Of a DNA stretch of 64,000 bases, positions 14,663-26,440 are shown piece by piece; the stretch's first letter is position 1, and each line of letters begins with the position of its first letter. Origin of the DNA: Sialis fuliginosa (lineage: Eukaryota > Arthropoda > Insecta > Megaloptera > Sialidae); NCBI GenBank assembly GCA_961205875.1, contig OY540813.1, positions 9,457,001 through 9,521,000 of the forward strand, read 5' to 3'. The notes beneath the pieces were generated by a model. That model saw nothing but the letters and a program-made list of their open reading frames with translations, ran no database searches and had not been told where the DNA came from. The position numbers and the translations under genes were made by a program.

Positions 14663-15459
14663 AGAGAAATATGTGTGGATCAACTTCAAATAAAATTTAT
14701 ATGATTTAAAAATACTATTTTTTTTCATAGGTTTTGTAATAATACCTATATAATTTTTTTTATGCCACTGTTTTAATTAACAGCGACGCTACGGAATACA
14801 TAAAATATAAATTTAATTATATTATCTTGCTTATATTTTTTATTTATTATAAAAAGAAGATAAAACATATTCATAGCGAAGAGTATATTATTATAAACAT
14901 ACCAGTACCAAAATAAATTATAGGTACCTACTTACAATTTCAATAAATATTATTTTTAGGTATTTTCTATAAATTAAATTAAATTATTTTAGTATGACAT
15001 ATTTTTTTGGAAATGTTTACTATTTTTTAAATTATATTTTTTCAATTATTGTAATTTAAATTTTACTATACAACTTATTTTTTATTTAATTTTTTTTTGT
15101 AAAAATGATTTTAAAGAAAATACATTAAATGCAATAACACTCATGTGTTTTAATTACATACATGATAATGGTATGTGTGTATATTATTATCTAATATATT
15201 TTAATTATTTTCTTCTTTCATAAAACTACCATAAATTTATTTTACCTATATTACAATATTTCAAATATACCTAACGTAAATAACAATAATTTATTACTAA
15301 ATATTTATATAAATAAAAATGCATTTATAAAAATACAAAGTTCAAAATATGCATGCAGGTTCTATTTTAAAACACGTGTTCTAACAATTTAAGTAATATA
15401 TATTTTTTTATTATTATAAAATTCTTATATGATAATATTAGAATAAAATGTATCAAGAC

Positions 15460-15663
15460 TAGGGTGACCAGGTCTCAGGTTTAAACCGAAGTCTCAAGAT
15501 TTGCATACTGCAAAAGTGCAGATTAGGGTAGTAAATTTTTAATATATTTAATGAAAATGAAAATAAAAAGAATAAAATAAAAATAAAAAGGTTGAAATGA
15601 AATAAAAAAAGGGGTCTTCATTTACATGTCAAGGTTTACAAAAACTAAAATCTGGTCACTCTA
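15460..15663. mobile_element. hAT-type MITE with TAGGGTGACCAG ends
   Basis: The left end reads TAGGGTGACCAGGTCTCAGG. The right end, read on the minus strand, is TAGAGTGACCAGATTTTAG, so the terminal inverted repeats match over about 12 bases with one difference. The flanking 8-mers ATCAAGAC (15452-15459) and ATCAATAC (15664-15671) agree at 7 of 8 positions, fitting the 8-bp target duplication of hAT elements. There is no coding capacity in 204 bp, so it is non-autonomous. Confidence 0.7.
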
Positions 15664-16019
15664 ATCAATACCATAATATGAAAATATTGCCATTTTCAAA
15701 ATAAATGTAGTCAGACTTCAATTATTGTGTTGATAATAAAAAAACTACAGAAAAAGTTATTAAAAAATTAATATTAAATCACAACATTAAAAAATTGATT
15801 AGACAATTAATTTCATTTTATTATTTGAAATATAGTACCTGACAATTAATTTAAATTACAAAAAAAAAAATGTATTATAAAATAAACATTGATACCAATA
15901 ATATACTATTGTGAAATAAAAATTTATTTAAAAAAATTCTAATGTATAGTAAAAAATCTGAAAATGAACATTAAAGCATGATATGTGTATAGAAACTACA
16001 AACACATGTGTGCAGGAGA

Positions 16020-16150
16020 ATTATACACAAACGTAGCATCGCTCTGCTACTGATTCACGGCGCGCAATGGACCCTGCGTTTCCCCCACTATTATTGTCTG
16101 TAGTTCAACTTTCTACCACAGAGAGCAGCACCTATCGAGCGCTGTTCGAA
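16020..16150. promoter_or_regulatory. GC-richer patch upstream of the SoxC-like promoter
   Basis: ACGGCGCGCAATGGACCCTG and neighbouring words form a high-complexity patch about 1.5 kb upstream of the minus-strand promoter block. It could be an enhancer or an alternative 5' exon; nothing decisive is visible. Confidence 0.25.
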
Positions 16151-16780
16151 ATTTATATTTTATACTCTACTGACTGCTGCATTTAGACTGATTTTTTAAT
16201 GATTAATTTTAGATAGTTATAAAGTTCAATATAATTTGTATTTTTGCAATATATTTAGTAAATTTTGATTAAAATATGGATATATTCTAAATAACTACGG
16301 GGTTTTTCAATACAAATCTAGAATATTAAAAGGGAAAAGTTATTTTTGGGGTCTCGTGGACAATTAGGGCACAAGTACATATTACAAATTTAAATAATTG
16401 ACTAAAATTTAATTTGCGTGTTTACACTACTTTGATTTTTTCTTCAATCTTTCATCTTGCAAAATTTAGCTCGAATCGCTACTGAACATTTAAGTGTTAG
16501 TTGATTTTTTAATTTTTAGAATAAGGAGGTACCAGTCTATAACTATGTGTTTTTTATAAATAAAACAATCGCTTAGTTTACCATTTCTTTTCCAATCCAT
16601 TTATCTTCAATGACAAAAATTTATAAATTGATAGCATATAAATGTTAATTAATAAGTTATTGAGATTGAAAACAAGAATTTCTGTATGTGTGTTTGGCAT
16701 TAAGCAAACTATACAGTCAGTAAACGAAACTAATAAATTAAATACTATACAGTTGCTATACCTGCGTACAAACAATAATA

Positions 16781-17533
16781 TACAGGTTGTCCCAAAATCC
16801 ACGTTCAATATTTTGTAGGCTGATGTATCTCATGAAAATCAATGCTTTTTTCCCTTATCATTTTTTTATTTAAGTGTTTTGTTATTTTTCTTTAAAAGTG
16901 ATTTTATAACTTTCTTTTTACATTTATTTTTAATTTTCTTAGTTTGAATCATCATAGAAACATTTTTTGTAATAAACTTAATCTTTGACTTCACGAAATA
17001 AAATTTCCTTACTTCTAATGTCTGCTATTATAAAGAATTTGCTCTCGCGCAAAAGTTAAACTAACGTTTCAGCGAGGTATTAAATATAAATGACAACTAC
17101 CTATATATTTCTAATGAATGGTACACAATATATGAATGACCTTAACGCATGCATACATTAAACAGAAATAATCGATTTAAAAGCACTGGTGATAATTGTA
17201 CCTCATAAAAAATATTGCATTATTACACATTTATTACCACTGCTCTAAAATCCTGAGCAAAGTCATAGCGATTTGACACCTCGCAGATAGTGTTAGCTCA
17301 GCTTTTGCTTTAGAACAAATTCTTTATAATACCCAACATATAACGATTAATTTAGAGAAAACATTTAAAAATAAAAATATATTGAATGACGAATACGTGT
17401 AAGTTACTAATCAAATACTAATTATTATTTCTTCAGTTAAATGAAAAAATGATATAGGAAAAAAGTATTTATTTTCATGACATACATCAACCTACAAATG
17501 ACAGGGCGCGAATTTTGTGACATTCTGTATATA
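16781..17533. mobile_element. foldback-type element with TACAGG(T)TGTCCC ends
   Basis: The left end, TACAGGTTGTCCCAAAATCC, mirrors the right end read on the minus strand, TACAGAATGTCACAAAATTC. Homology continues inward. TGTAGGCTGATGTATCTCATG (16815-16835) matches TGTAGGTTGATGTATGTCATG on the other arm. Deeper, TATTATAAAGAATTTG is shared between about 17026 and 17330, followed by AAAAG(T/C)T and GCGAGGT words. The inverted arms therefore reach about 300 bp each, leaving a small centre near 17100-17180. There is no open frame, so the element is non-autonomous. Superfamily is unclear; AT-rich flanks make the target duplication ambiguous. Confidence 0.75.
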
Positions 17534-18128
17534 ATAACTGCAGACATATGAAACCTTGAATATCAAATATCTTTAATCTTTCAGACGTGCAATGATCAGA
17601 AATCGTTCGCATATATCAATCTCTTCTCGTCGACGATTTAGAATAAAAAACATTCTCTTTATTTAAATTATAACCGACCTTTTGTGTCCAAAAACGTCGG
17701 TATTGTATAGGCATCAAAGGAACTATGTAACCAATTCCATTCCGAGTCAAAAACAAACAAATAATATATATGTTTAGTCTGAATTTCTTGGAAAGTAAAC
17801 CGACCAAAAAGAACTGAAGAAACTCTACCGTATTTACTCAGCGTGTGTGTGTTGTTACTAAGTACATTTTATTTGGATCATTTGTTTGTATTTTCGTCAT
17901 CCACTAAATATATTGCCTCATTTTTATGATAATTTCACTTACATTAACATGAATGTGTAGGTATATATCCCGAAGTGAATTCATTAATTATGGGTTTATT
18001 TATTTTTGTTATAATTCCACCAATCATTTCTGTACAATGATGTATAAAAAAAACATGTGAATGCCACAGCAGTTTATTTATAATATTTGATCTAAAAATA
18101 AAAATGAAATTCGTTAAATATAGGTATA
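17534..18128. other. AT-rich spacer
   Basis: No gene or repeat with clear ends was recognised. The minus frames here (17616-17807, 17944-18195) look like chance or repeat-overlapping frames. Confidence 0.4.
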
Positions 18129-18132
18129 GATA

Positions 18133-18700
18133 GGGGAAAGTGGGGTAATCACGAATGCGAGGTAGTCGCGAATTCAGTTGTTGTTCTCTCTTCACTTACC
18201 GACAGTTGGGCCGTTAATGTTCAGTGTAGATCATGCTCTCAGTACAAAGTAAACTTATATAAATGTGATTAAGTAATGTTCAAGTAATCCTCGACCAAAC
18301 AAAGAGAATAACAAAATGAAGAATACTGAAGAAATACCAAGTAAAAAAAAGAGAAGGAATAAATATGTTAATAAAGAAATAATTATTTTTGTTATTGTAA
18401 TGAAAAATACCAAGACCCTCCTGTTGAAGACTAGGTAATGTGCTACAAGTGCAATGTATGGACACGTGATAAATGTACCAATGGTCAAAGTACATCTATG
18501 GGCTGCGACTTTTGTACCAATTAGGTTTAATTATCCCACTGTCCGTGATTACTCCATCCTAGTCGAGAAATCACGAACACCTAAGGTTTAGTTTTTTTCT
18601 ATAACGTTTATTTTGTTCTTATATTTTATCAAAATGAATAACTAATAGATTATATAATATCTAATAATTAAAGTATTCGTAATTACCCCACATTCTCCTA
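18133..18700. mobile_element. TIR element with GGGGAAAGTGGGGTAAT ends, flanked by TA
   Basis: The left end GGGGAAAGTGGGGTAATCAC and the minus-strand right end GGAGAATGTGGGGTAATTAC match over about 24 bases with three differences. Both ends are flanked by TA, as expected for a Tc1/mariner-type target. Additional internal inverted words occur near 18150 and 18540 (ATCACGAA / TCCGTGATTA). The frames at 18255-18495 on the minus strand lie inside and show no transposase motif, so the element is a non-autonomous derivative of about 570 bp. Confidence 0.65.
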
Positions 18701-20040
18701 TACGCACTAAATGTTGCACATAAAATAATACAAAAAAACTGCTCGATATTCGAATAACCCCTTATATTAATTATATTATTATTATAATCCATAAAAACTT
18801 AAAATATTACCTCAATATATTTGTTTTTGTTATATGTAATTGTAATCACATAAAATACGTTAAATATTAAAAAAGTCATTTTGTAATAAAACATCTCTTC
18901 CAAACAGGCATTTATGTTTTCAATAATAATTCCAATTAAAAAATCATGTTGGTTTTCAATTTAGTATTCCATAACTTCTGAGAAAAAATGCAATAAAAAA
19001 CATATACTACGCATCAAAACGTATTAATATGCTAATTATTACGCTACTGTATATATTTTTTTTCTATTTGTTTACAAGTTATTACACCAGAGAGTGTTGG
19101 AACGTCGTCTGTAGTATTTGAACTGTCATGTGGAATTACAAAAACATGTATACATAAAAAAAATCATTAAATATTATACAAAAAGTGAATACCCGATATT
19201 AGGTCACAGATGCTTTCTGAACAATGTTGATATTATGACTATGAATAAGTTTTTGTAAACATTGAATGTTTTTCCTCGTTTTTTAAAATACCATTTAAGA
19301 CACTTAATTGCCGCCACGGACTTGGCAATATGTACGCTGAAAAAACTACACTGAAATATGTACCAGGGGTGTGTGAAACTTTCATATATCATCTGGTATT
19401 TTTGATTTATAGAGTTAAAAATGTATATTTAGTAATTGTATTTTGTTTCGACTTTTATGTTATTTTATAGAAGGATTTTAAATTAAAATGTTTACTCATC
19501 GCAAAACTTAAATCAAGCCATGGGTTCGACCCTTGAGGTCCACACAGCCAACTTCCCAACATGGTATGACTACAAATACTTGAATGCTGATTATTTATTG
19601 TTTCCATATAGTTTATGTGAATAATTTTTGAATATGTATATGAAAAATTTTAATGGAATTTATCAGAAGTAACTCACCGTCGTTGTATTATGATTATTAG
19701 TTTTCTAATATCCTAATGTCAATAATATAATACAAATTTATAGAATAACTAATCTGATAATTTAAATTTAATTAAGTAGACGTATTTTTTAATATTTAAG
19801 TTTTGAGGGTGGTTTTCTTTCACCCCTCGAATGGTTGTTTGTATAGCAAAAAAATACTGAAATACATATTTTATTATTTGTATTGTAGAATATTTATGCT
19901 AAGTTTCAAGTAAATCCGATCAAAAAAATATTTTTTATCCACACAAACTTTTACACCTTTCTTTCGGATCATATTTACGTCAAGTAACTTCGATTGGCAC
20001 CCCAACAAAGTCAATAGCATTTTTTATTTGCAAGATTTCG
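18701..20040. other. AT-rich stretch
   Basis: No supported gene. A B-box-like GGTTCGACCC at about 19523-19532 hints at a decayed tRNA-derived SINE, but no A box or tRNA fold was found. Confidence 0.4.
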
Positions 20041-20240
20041 TACACGTAAAAAATGACACGTACGCATACGTACATACACACACACACACACACGTACATC
20101 TTTCTGAAAATAATATGAATACACTTTTGTGACCTTGAAACATAAAAATATGTTGAAATTTTCGATTTTGATTTTCGGACCGATTACAATAACTTCCTGT
20201 TGGGAAGTTAAAAATAATAACTGATTTTTTAACATATCAT
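20041..20240 (-). repeat. dispersed repeat with AACTTCC hairpin, plus CA microsatellite
   Basis: On the minus strand the segment begins with AACTTCCCAACAGGAAGTT, a 7-bp hairpin, followed by ATTGTAATCGGTCCGAAAAT. The same order (hairpin, ATTGTAATGGGTCCGAAAAT) occurs on the plus strand at 45749-45792, so this is a dispersed repeat family. A perfect (AC)9 run follows at 20076-20093. The family is not identified; a conserved hairpin followed by conserved sequence suggests one end of a mobile element. Confidence 0.55.
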
Positions 20241-22745
20241 ATTATTACTGTTCCATAATAATTATTGTTGTTAGTGAATGAGTCGATTTGTTTTACTATA
20301 ACATTATCTACAATTTATTTAAGACCAAGAACCCAAAATTTGTTACTTATTAATATTTAGATATGTTTTACACATCCCTAGAAATATTCATTAAAATTGC
20401 TTTCAACACCGATGAAAAAGTTACATTCTTGAAAAGAAAATGGAATTTATTTTTCATCGATTAATATTTACATTGCCATATTTTTTACACCTATATAAGA
20501 TACTGGCTCCAGTCTTGAACGCTTTAAGACCAAAGTATATTGTTTTTTGAGATTCATGGGCTACTTTTTTGTAATGCTCATGAACTCATGTTACTAATAA
20601 AACAACTATTTATAAAATCAATTTAATTACCAAAATCCGCAGATGTAATTTGTTTTTTGAATTATAGCATTTTATTTTGTATATGTTTTTTCTCCAGTAA
20701 TGAACACCCAGTGATGAACACTTGCTAATGATTACAAAATGATAAGTACTACTATACAAACGTTATAAAATAAAAAGTCCGTAAAATTTAAAACAATGTA
20801 AAGCGTTTACATAAGAAAATACGATAATTATTTGTCCACTGTTTTAAAAAAAAGATCAATTATCATCAAATCACGTTTTTAAATTTATATAAATTAATTT
20901 CTAATAATCGCAGTAATCAAATATCATCAAATATTTTTAATTCACTATATTTAATTTAAAAATGTTCAACACTGGGGTATTGTTCAAGCCAAGTACCAGT
21001 ACCTTAAATGATATAATAATTATTTCTGTATAAATTTATATAAAACTTTAGTTTTTTTAATGAAATACATATATTGCAAATACTTTATTTTTTTACTTTG
21101 TCGACTGAATTTTTAAAATTAGTTGTTAAAGCTTTCAACTAAAAAATAAAAAGTGATATCAAAATTCTGAAGGCAATCGCTGAATTCTACATGAAAAGTG
21201 CCTTAACGATTGATGCCAAAAATCATACTTTATAGCAAATTAAGTTCTTAAACTACGTGAATTATTTTTTTACAAAACTCTTAACTTAAAACCAGTATGT
21301 GAGTACATATGTGTATCTTCACAAAATAATAAGAGTATAAATAATATTTATACAAAATACTCTTACAATTCCTACGGTCCGAATCGAACTCTTTTAATTT
21401 AATTGTTTGATTACTTATATGTGTTATAAACGATTAAAGAACTTACAAACTTTATAATTTTAAATCACAATCATGATTGTATGACAATAATTATATGTAA
21501 ATTGTAGATATTAGTTTATTAATAAAATAACATATGAGTTCAATGCATATTGTTGATATAACAAATACATATAATGTTGATAATCCGTATGATCTGGGAA
21601 TTCTTCACCTTACTCCTGTAATTACACACTAATTATAACTGTTCTATAATGAATTCTGCAGGTGCACACTATCATAAAGTATTTTAACTTAATTTCTGAG
21701 TATGTTTGTATATGATGACATGTATTTATGGCTACCTTCTTGAAAAGAAAGTGTAAGGTGAGTATTTCATTATACAAAACATCTGGAAATAATGTAAAAA
21801 TCATGTACATATATGTAATTTTACAAAAAATCTAAAATATTATTATAAAGTAAATATATTTGTAATCTTAAATTGAATTTTGTGAACGTTTTTCATATTT
21901 CCAATTTAATATCATTTTCTGCCTCCTGAAATCAATACTTCGTAGATTTTTAGTAAAATTTCATATTAAACTTTTTAATTTTAAATAAGTACCTATATAT
22001 AATATATTACTGAAATTCCAAACATAATATTTCTATCTTTCCAAAACACAAATTTCGTCATACAATATTTATCACTCTATTATTAATACTAGAATTACTG
22101 CAAGAGTCTGAATATTGTTTACATTGAAATTACGTTTTTAGACCAGCGGAAACATACAGTGCAATCCATGTAAAGATGATAAATCTATCAATTGTGTGCT
22201 TTATATAACTAATAAACGTTATTTATCTCTTACTTCAGGAAACAGAAAAATATCGAAATTATCATTATATTTCATAACCTTGACCTGCTTTTCAATAAAC
22301 AATCATGCATTCGTTTGTTTAATCTAGTTTAAAAAGGTTTTGTTTAAATTAATATATCTATTAAAAAATAAACATAAAGTGACATGATGGTATCAAATAT
22401 CAATTTTATTTAATTATTGTGTGTAACTACGCAGTAGGCACTAAATAAATAAATATTTTAATAAAAATTGTCTTATTTATAAATGTGTGATTCAAATAAT
22501 TTGTTATCTATTACAACATAATGTATTATAAAAAGCATATATAAATTTACAGTAGGTATGTTCCAAAAATTTCGAAACGGTTGAATATTCATTTCAATTC
22601 AAGAGAAATACAATTTAAAAAATATAATAGAGTATAAAAATTTCTATCAAATAAAGTTCTTTAATTTTAAGCACGATGCCTTTACGTGATCATTTAGAAG
22701 CCAAAACGTAGAGGAAGTTAAATAGTATGTATTATACTTTATAAT
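20241..22745. other. AT-rich stretch without recognised features
   Basis: No exon or defined element was found. A tRNA-like GTTCGATTC word on the minus strand near 21370 is isolated. Confidence 0.4.
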
Positions 22746-23260
22746 TAATAGGCATGATGCCAGTAACAAAGTATCACTGAAATTATGATTTTAAATAATG
22801 AAATAGGTTTAAAAGATTTAAAAAAATATATTTATTTTTATATTAGAAGCGAGATTAATATAATTTTTGTTTAAATAAAAATACAAAATACAGCAATCCG
22901 CCATGTAAATGGAACACCAATCAGAGCGAATGACGTCATACCTAAGTAAACATACATTTTGTTTCGTGTATATCTGCACTGTTTATAAATTATTTTGTGG
23001 TTTTAAATTATCAATTTGCTCAGTTTTGTGTTACCAAAACTAAAACCGAGAAACGTTAGCAGTTGGAACAAGGATTTATTATTGGTGACATAGGAGTGAC
23101 GTCATAAATGCGCCATGACACCTGTGAGCGTTTTGGCGTCAAATTCAAAATTAGTTTTAAAAGGTTAAATTTTAGCGATTAAACCTTTATTTTTTTGGAA
23201 ATAGGAGACACGTAAGATCATCATAAAATAATTTTTAAAAATTAGGCATCATGCCTATTA
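22746..23260. mobile_element. TIR element carrying TGACGTCAT motifs
   Basis: TAATAGGCATGATGCC at 22746-22761 has a perfect 16-base inverted partner at 23245-23260 (GGCATCATGCCTATTA). Part of this word is itself nearly palindromic, which weakens the inference. The interior holds two copies of (A/G)TGACGTCATA (near 22931 and 23099), each next to a CGCCATG(A/T) word, unlike the surrounding AT-rich DNA. No coding capacity is visible. I read it as a non-autonomous DNA element of 515 bp. Confidence 0.45.
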
Positions 23261-24027
23261 TATCTAACTGAAATTCTAAAAACAAAGTATTAATTTTTTA
23301 TGTCAGCTACTGAATTGTAATAAATAAAATGTAGATCATCCCATTACCAAAATATTTCTTCTACAGATAAGTAATTTACCGTTAAAAAGGAACAAAAGCA
23401 TTGTGAGCTTATCTTAAAAGGTGCCCATTACAATATCTTAATCATTATAGATGTGAAAGCCAATGGGTTTCTATGTTACAAATTAACTTTTCAAGTGTAG
23501 GATATGTCATTATGTTTAATATACATATCTAAATAAATAGGAGAGAATCTATATACTGCATACATGTACACGCGCTGTTTTCTAGGTTGGGTCATTCGAA
23601 AGGGTTTATTATCTTCATAACTGCATTGAAAAGACTTCTTTTTTTTCAACTAGTACTCGATCTTATTTCCTTACACGCACGACAATTGTATTAGCTGCAG
23701 CGAAAAAATATAATAAAATGCATTGAATGAAAAACTAACCCAGGTGTCCGATAGCACATGACTCACGTAGAAAGAGACCTGATAGTAATAGAGCGGCACA
23801 AGCTACTATGTTTCGCGTCATAGAATTATATAAAGTAACACTAAACCGTATTCTTCATATGATTAATGTAGAAATTAAACTAAATCTTTAATTTACTTGT
23901 TTTATATAATACCTATACAAATTTTGTTGACTGTGGCAAAATTTATTCTAAAGCGGTGCTGATAATACTATCCTAAATAAAAGTAATCATTTTATTTTGA
24001 CACTAAATATGGTAATATTGCATATAC
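23261..24027. other. spacer with a GC-richer patch at 23720-23830
   Basis: No gene recognised. The patch containing CCCAGGTGTCCGATAGCAC and AGAGCGGCACAAGC is of higher complexity and could be regulatory or repeat-derived. Confidence 0.35.
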
Positions 24028-24035
24028 ATTTTCCA

Positions 24036-24398
24036 CAGTACCGGCTTTAGGATGAGGGGGGACTGGCTGGATAACCATCTTGGCCCTAGGGCACCAAGCC
24101 AGGAGAAGCGGCGAACGTTCATATGGAGGAAAATTCAAATTCTAGTAAATATTATTGATTTTTAAGAAAATAAATTGTAATTTTGATACGACAAGGTAAT
24201 ACTTACCAGATATTTTATTTCAAATGAGTAGTAGAATTTTTAAAATAATTTTTATATGCTGTGTAGCCAAATATTCTCTCTAATAAAACAGCTTTCCGGT
24301 TAAAAAAGCTCGAAGAGCTAATTTTTAATTATTTGTATTGTTGAAGACGGCGAAAAAAATCCTATCCAGAACACCAGACGCACTAAAACCTGGTAATG
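24036..24398. mobile_element. hAT-type MITE, CAG-ACCGG family, copy 1
   Basis: The left end reads CAGTACCGGCTTTAGGATG. The right end on the minus strand reads CATTACCAGGTTTTAGTGCG followed by TCTGGTGTTCTGG. The element at 56967-57384 has the same order of words at both ends (CAGCGCCGGCTTTAGG; ACCGGACTTAGCAAGTCTGG), so the two are one family. The flanking octamers ATTTTCCA (24028-24035) and ATTTTGAA (24399-24406) agree at 6 of 8 positions, fitting a decayed 8-bp hAT target duplication. No transposase is encoded. Confidence 0.7.
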
Positions 24399-24406
24399 AT
24401 TTTGAA

Positions 24407-25805
24407 GTAAACTTTTTATTATGAGCACGCTGTTTTTCTATTTTTTTATGACAATCTGGTAAAGATATTTTAATTTTGCTATTATTTAGTCAAATATTCG
24501 TTATAATTAAAAATTTCCCAGCGTAATGTGCATCCAAAATGAAATTAATCCACACTAATTATAACTTAATTAATGGCCACTATTCAATACACAGGTTTAA
24601 CGACAACCTCCATGCGGTGTTTAGCACGCTATTTTTTACACATAATTATTATTTAATTACAGGCTTTCGTCAGTTGATTCTTTCGGGGGAATTGACGTCA
24701 TTCTATATCAAAACCCTGGTGGTTTACATGTCATACTCATTCAGGAAGCAAACTATACTACATATTAAAACCCCTCTCCCACGAGAACGTCTTCATTAGC
24801 ACGCGTGTAGACATGCTACATTTAACGTTACACTATGTAATTTCCCGATGACTACGACGAATCCTGAATTTGCGGCTAATACCTAAATGTGGAATTGGAA
24901 TTAACGAGGCTGAAAATTACTAATTTTTATTTCGTATTTTAGTTCAAAATCTAGTGTTCACTTTATTCACAATTTAATTTTTATATTATTCCAATTCTAA
25001 TATTCTGATATTTAATTTGTATAAAAAATATGTTTCAAAACCAATATTTTAGAAGATACCTACTATAATACTATTAGGGAAACAAATATCTAATGATTTT
25101 AATTTAATAAGGATATTAAAAATTAATTGAAAATTCTACATAAATTTTTATCTTAATGAATATAATATTGATAAACTACCAAAAATGCACAATTAGCACT
25201 TCCAATAATAGGAGTTTAATATTTTTAATGAATTTACCTTATACATATTCATATGCATACAAAACTTTCTATCTCATGCATAAATAAACAAGGCTATTAT
25301 AACTCTATGGTTTTGATTACGAGTGTCCACAATTCAAGCTGAGACAACAGTACTTGATTGTGGTTCCATTCCCTCTCTCTGTCTAACACACTGTCATTGT
25401 AGATTTGATTCATTCGGAAGTGTAATAACATTTTTTGTGTAACGCTTTTATGACAAAATTGTCGTTTTTCTAATGAAACCTTATCATCTCAGTTTTTTAA
25501 TGTTTAGTTCACCTGGGATGTTTACAAAAACTCGTATATGGTTTTATTCTCTTTTATATTTACATTTGGGTGGTATGTTTGACCACTGGCGCCTATTAGG
25601 TAATAATAAAAATAGGAATTACGGTATATTAAAACACTATATGACAATTTTACGGCTTCATTAAAAATTAACTTTCTTAATATTTTGTTGGTAAATATTG
25701 TTTTAATTAATTTTTAGAATATAACTATAACCGTTAATCATGCAAGATATTATGACCCAACAGTGATCGTTGCTTTATTCTAGGCAATAAAATATTTGAG
25801 TATTT
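24407..25805. other. AT-rich stretch
   Basis: Two plus-strand frames (24539-24799, 25473-25664) lack recognisable domains or splice context; no other feature is supported. Confidence 0.4.
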
Positions 25806-26440
25806 AATAATAATAATAATAATCTTTATTCTGTAACTCGTTAAGACATTGAAGGTGTAAATACAAAACAAAAGGAGAACAATCATGTTTATAAATTACA
25901 AAAGGAAAGAACAATATAATAATCAATAATATAATAGTTAAGATTATAATTTATACGAAAAAAATTATGCCAAATTATAATGGCAATGAACCAACAAGAG
26001 TGTTTTTAATCGTTTTTTAAAGATATTTAAATGTAGTATTTTAAGTTCACCTGGTAGATGATTGACAATTCTAATCGCGCTATTGAATATGCTTGTATTT
26101 AAAATCTGTAATCTAGTCTGCATCGGAGTAAAGTCACCTCTGTTTCTAGTGTTATAATTATGTAATAATTTATATTTTTCGAACAATTCTTTGTGGTTAT
26201 GTAAGAAAATAGCACATTCATATATATAGCTGTCGGCTAGAGTTAGTATATTTAATTTTTTAAGGACTTTTCTTGAATATTAATCGAATTACTCTTTTTT
26301 GAATTAAAAATAAATCTGAAATACCAACAACGGATCCCCAAAATATAATACCATATGAAATTAGGATATTTATAAGTACTGTGTATATAGAAATCATTAG
26401 TATTTGTTGTAGCAAAACATATACTATGTTAGTAAATAAT
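25806..26440 (-). pseudogene. 5'-truncated non-LTR retrotransposon (LINE) 3' end
   Basis: On the minus strand, from about 26437, the frame reads through YVLLQQILMISIYT to ISYGIIFWGS and on to IQKRVIRLIFKKS, where a frameshift occurs. It resumes as LNILTLADSYIYECAIF, then HNYNTRNRGDF, FNSAIRIVNHLPGELK and a stop at 25965. This order (YGI-WG, QKR-IR, YxTRN, NxLP) is the familiar C-terminal region downstream of the reverse transcriptase in Jockey-like insect LINEs. A short 3' UTR follows and ends in an (ATT)n tail (25806-25823), typical of target-primed insertion. Truncation and frameshift show that it is dead. The clade is not certain. Confidence 0.85.

Noticed and set aside
14477-14728. 83-codon minus-strand frame overlapping the CpG-rich block
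   Set aside because: It spans the promoter-like sequence upstream of the SoxC-like exon and resembles no protein; best explained by base composition.
19515-19540. tRNA or tRNA-derived SINE (GGTTCGACCC B-box-like word)
   Set aside because: No A box, cloverleaf or terminator at the right spacing; a similar isolated word near 21370 on the minus strand also lacks context.
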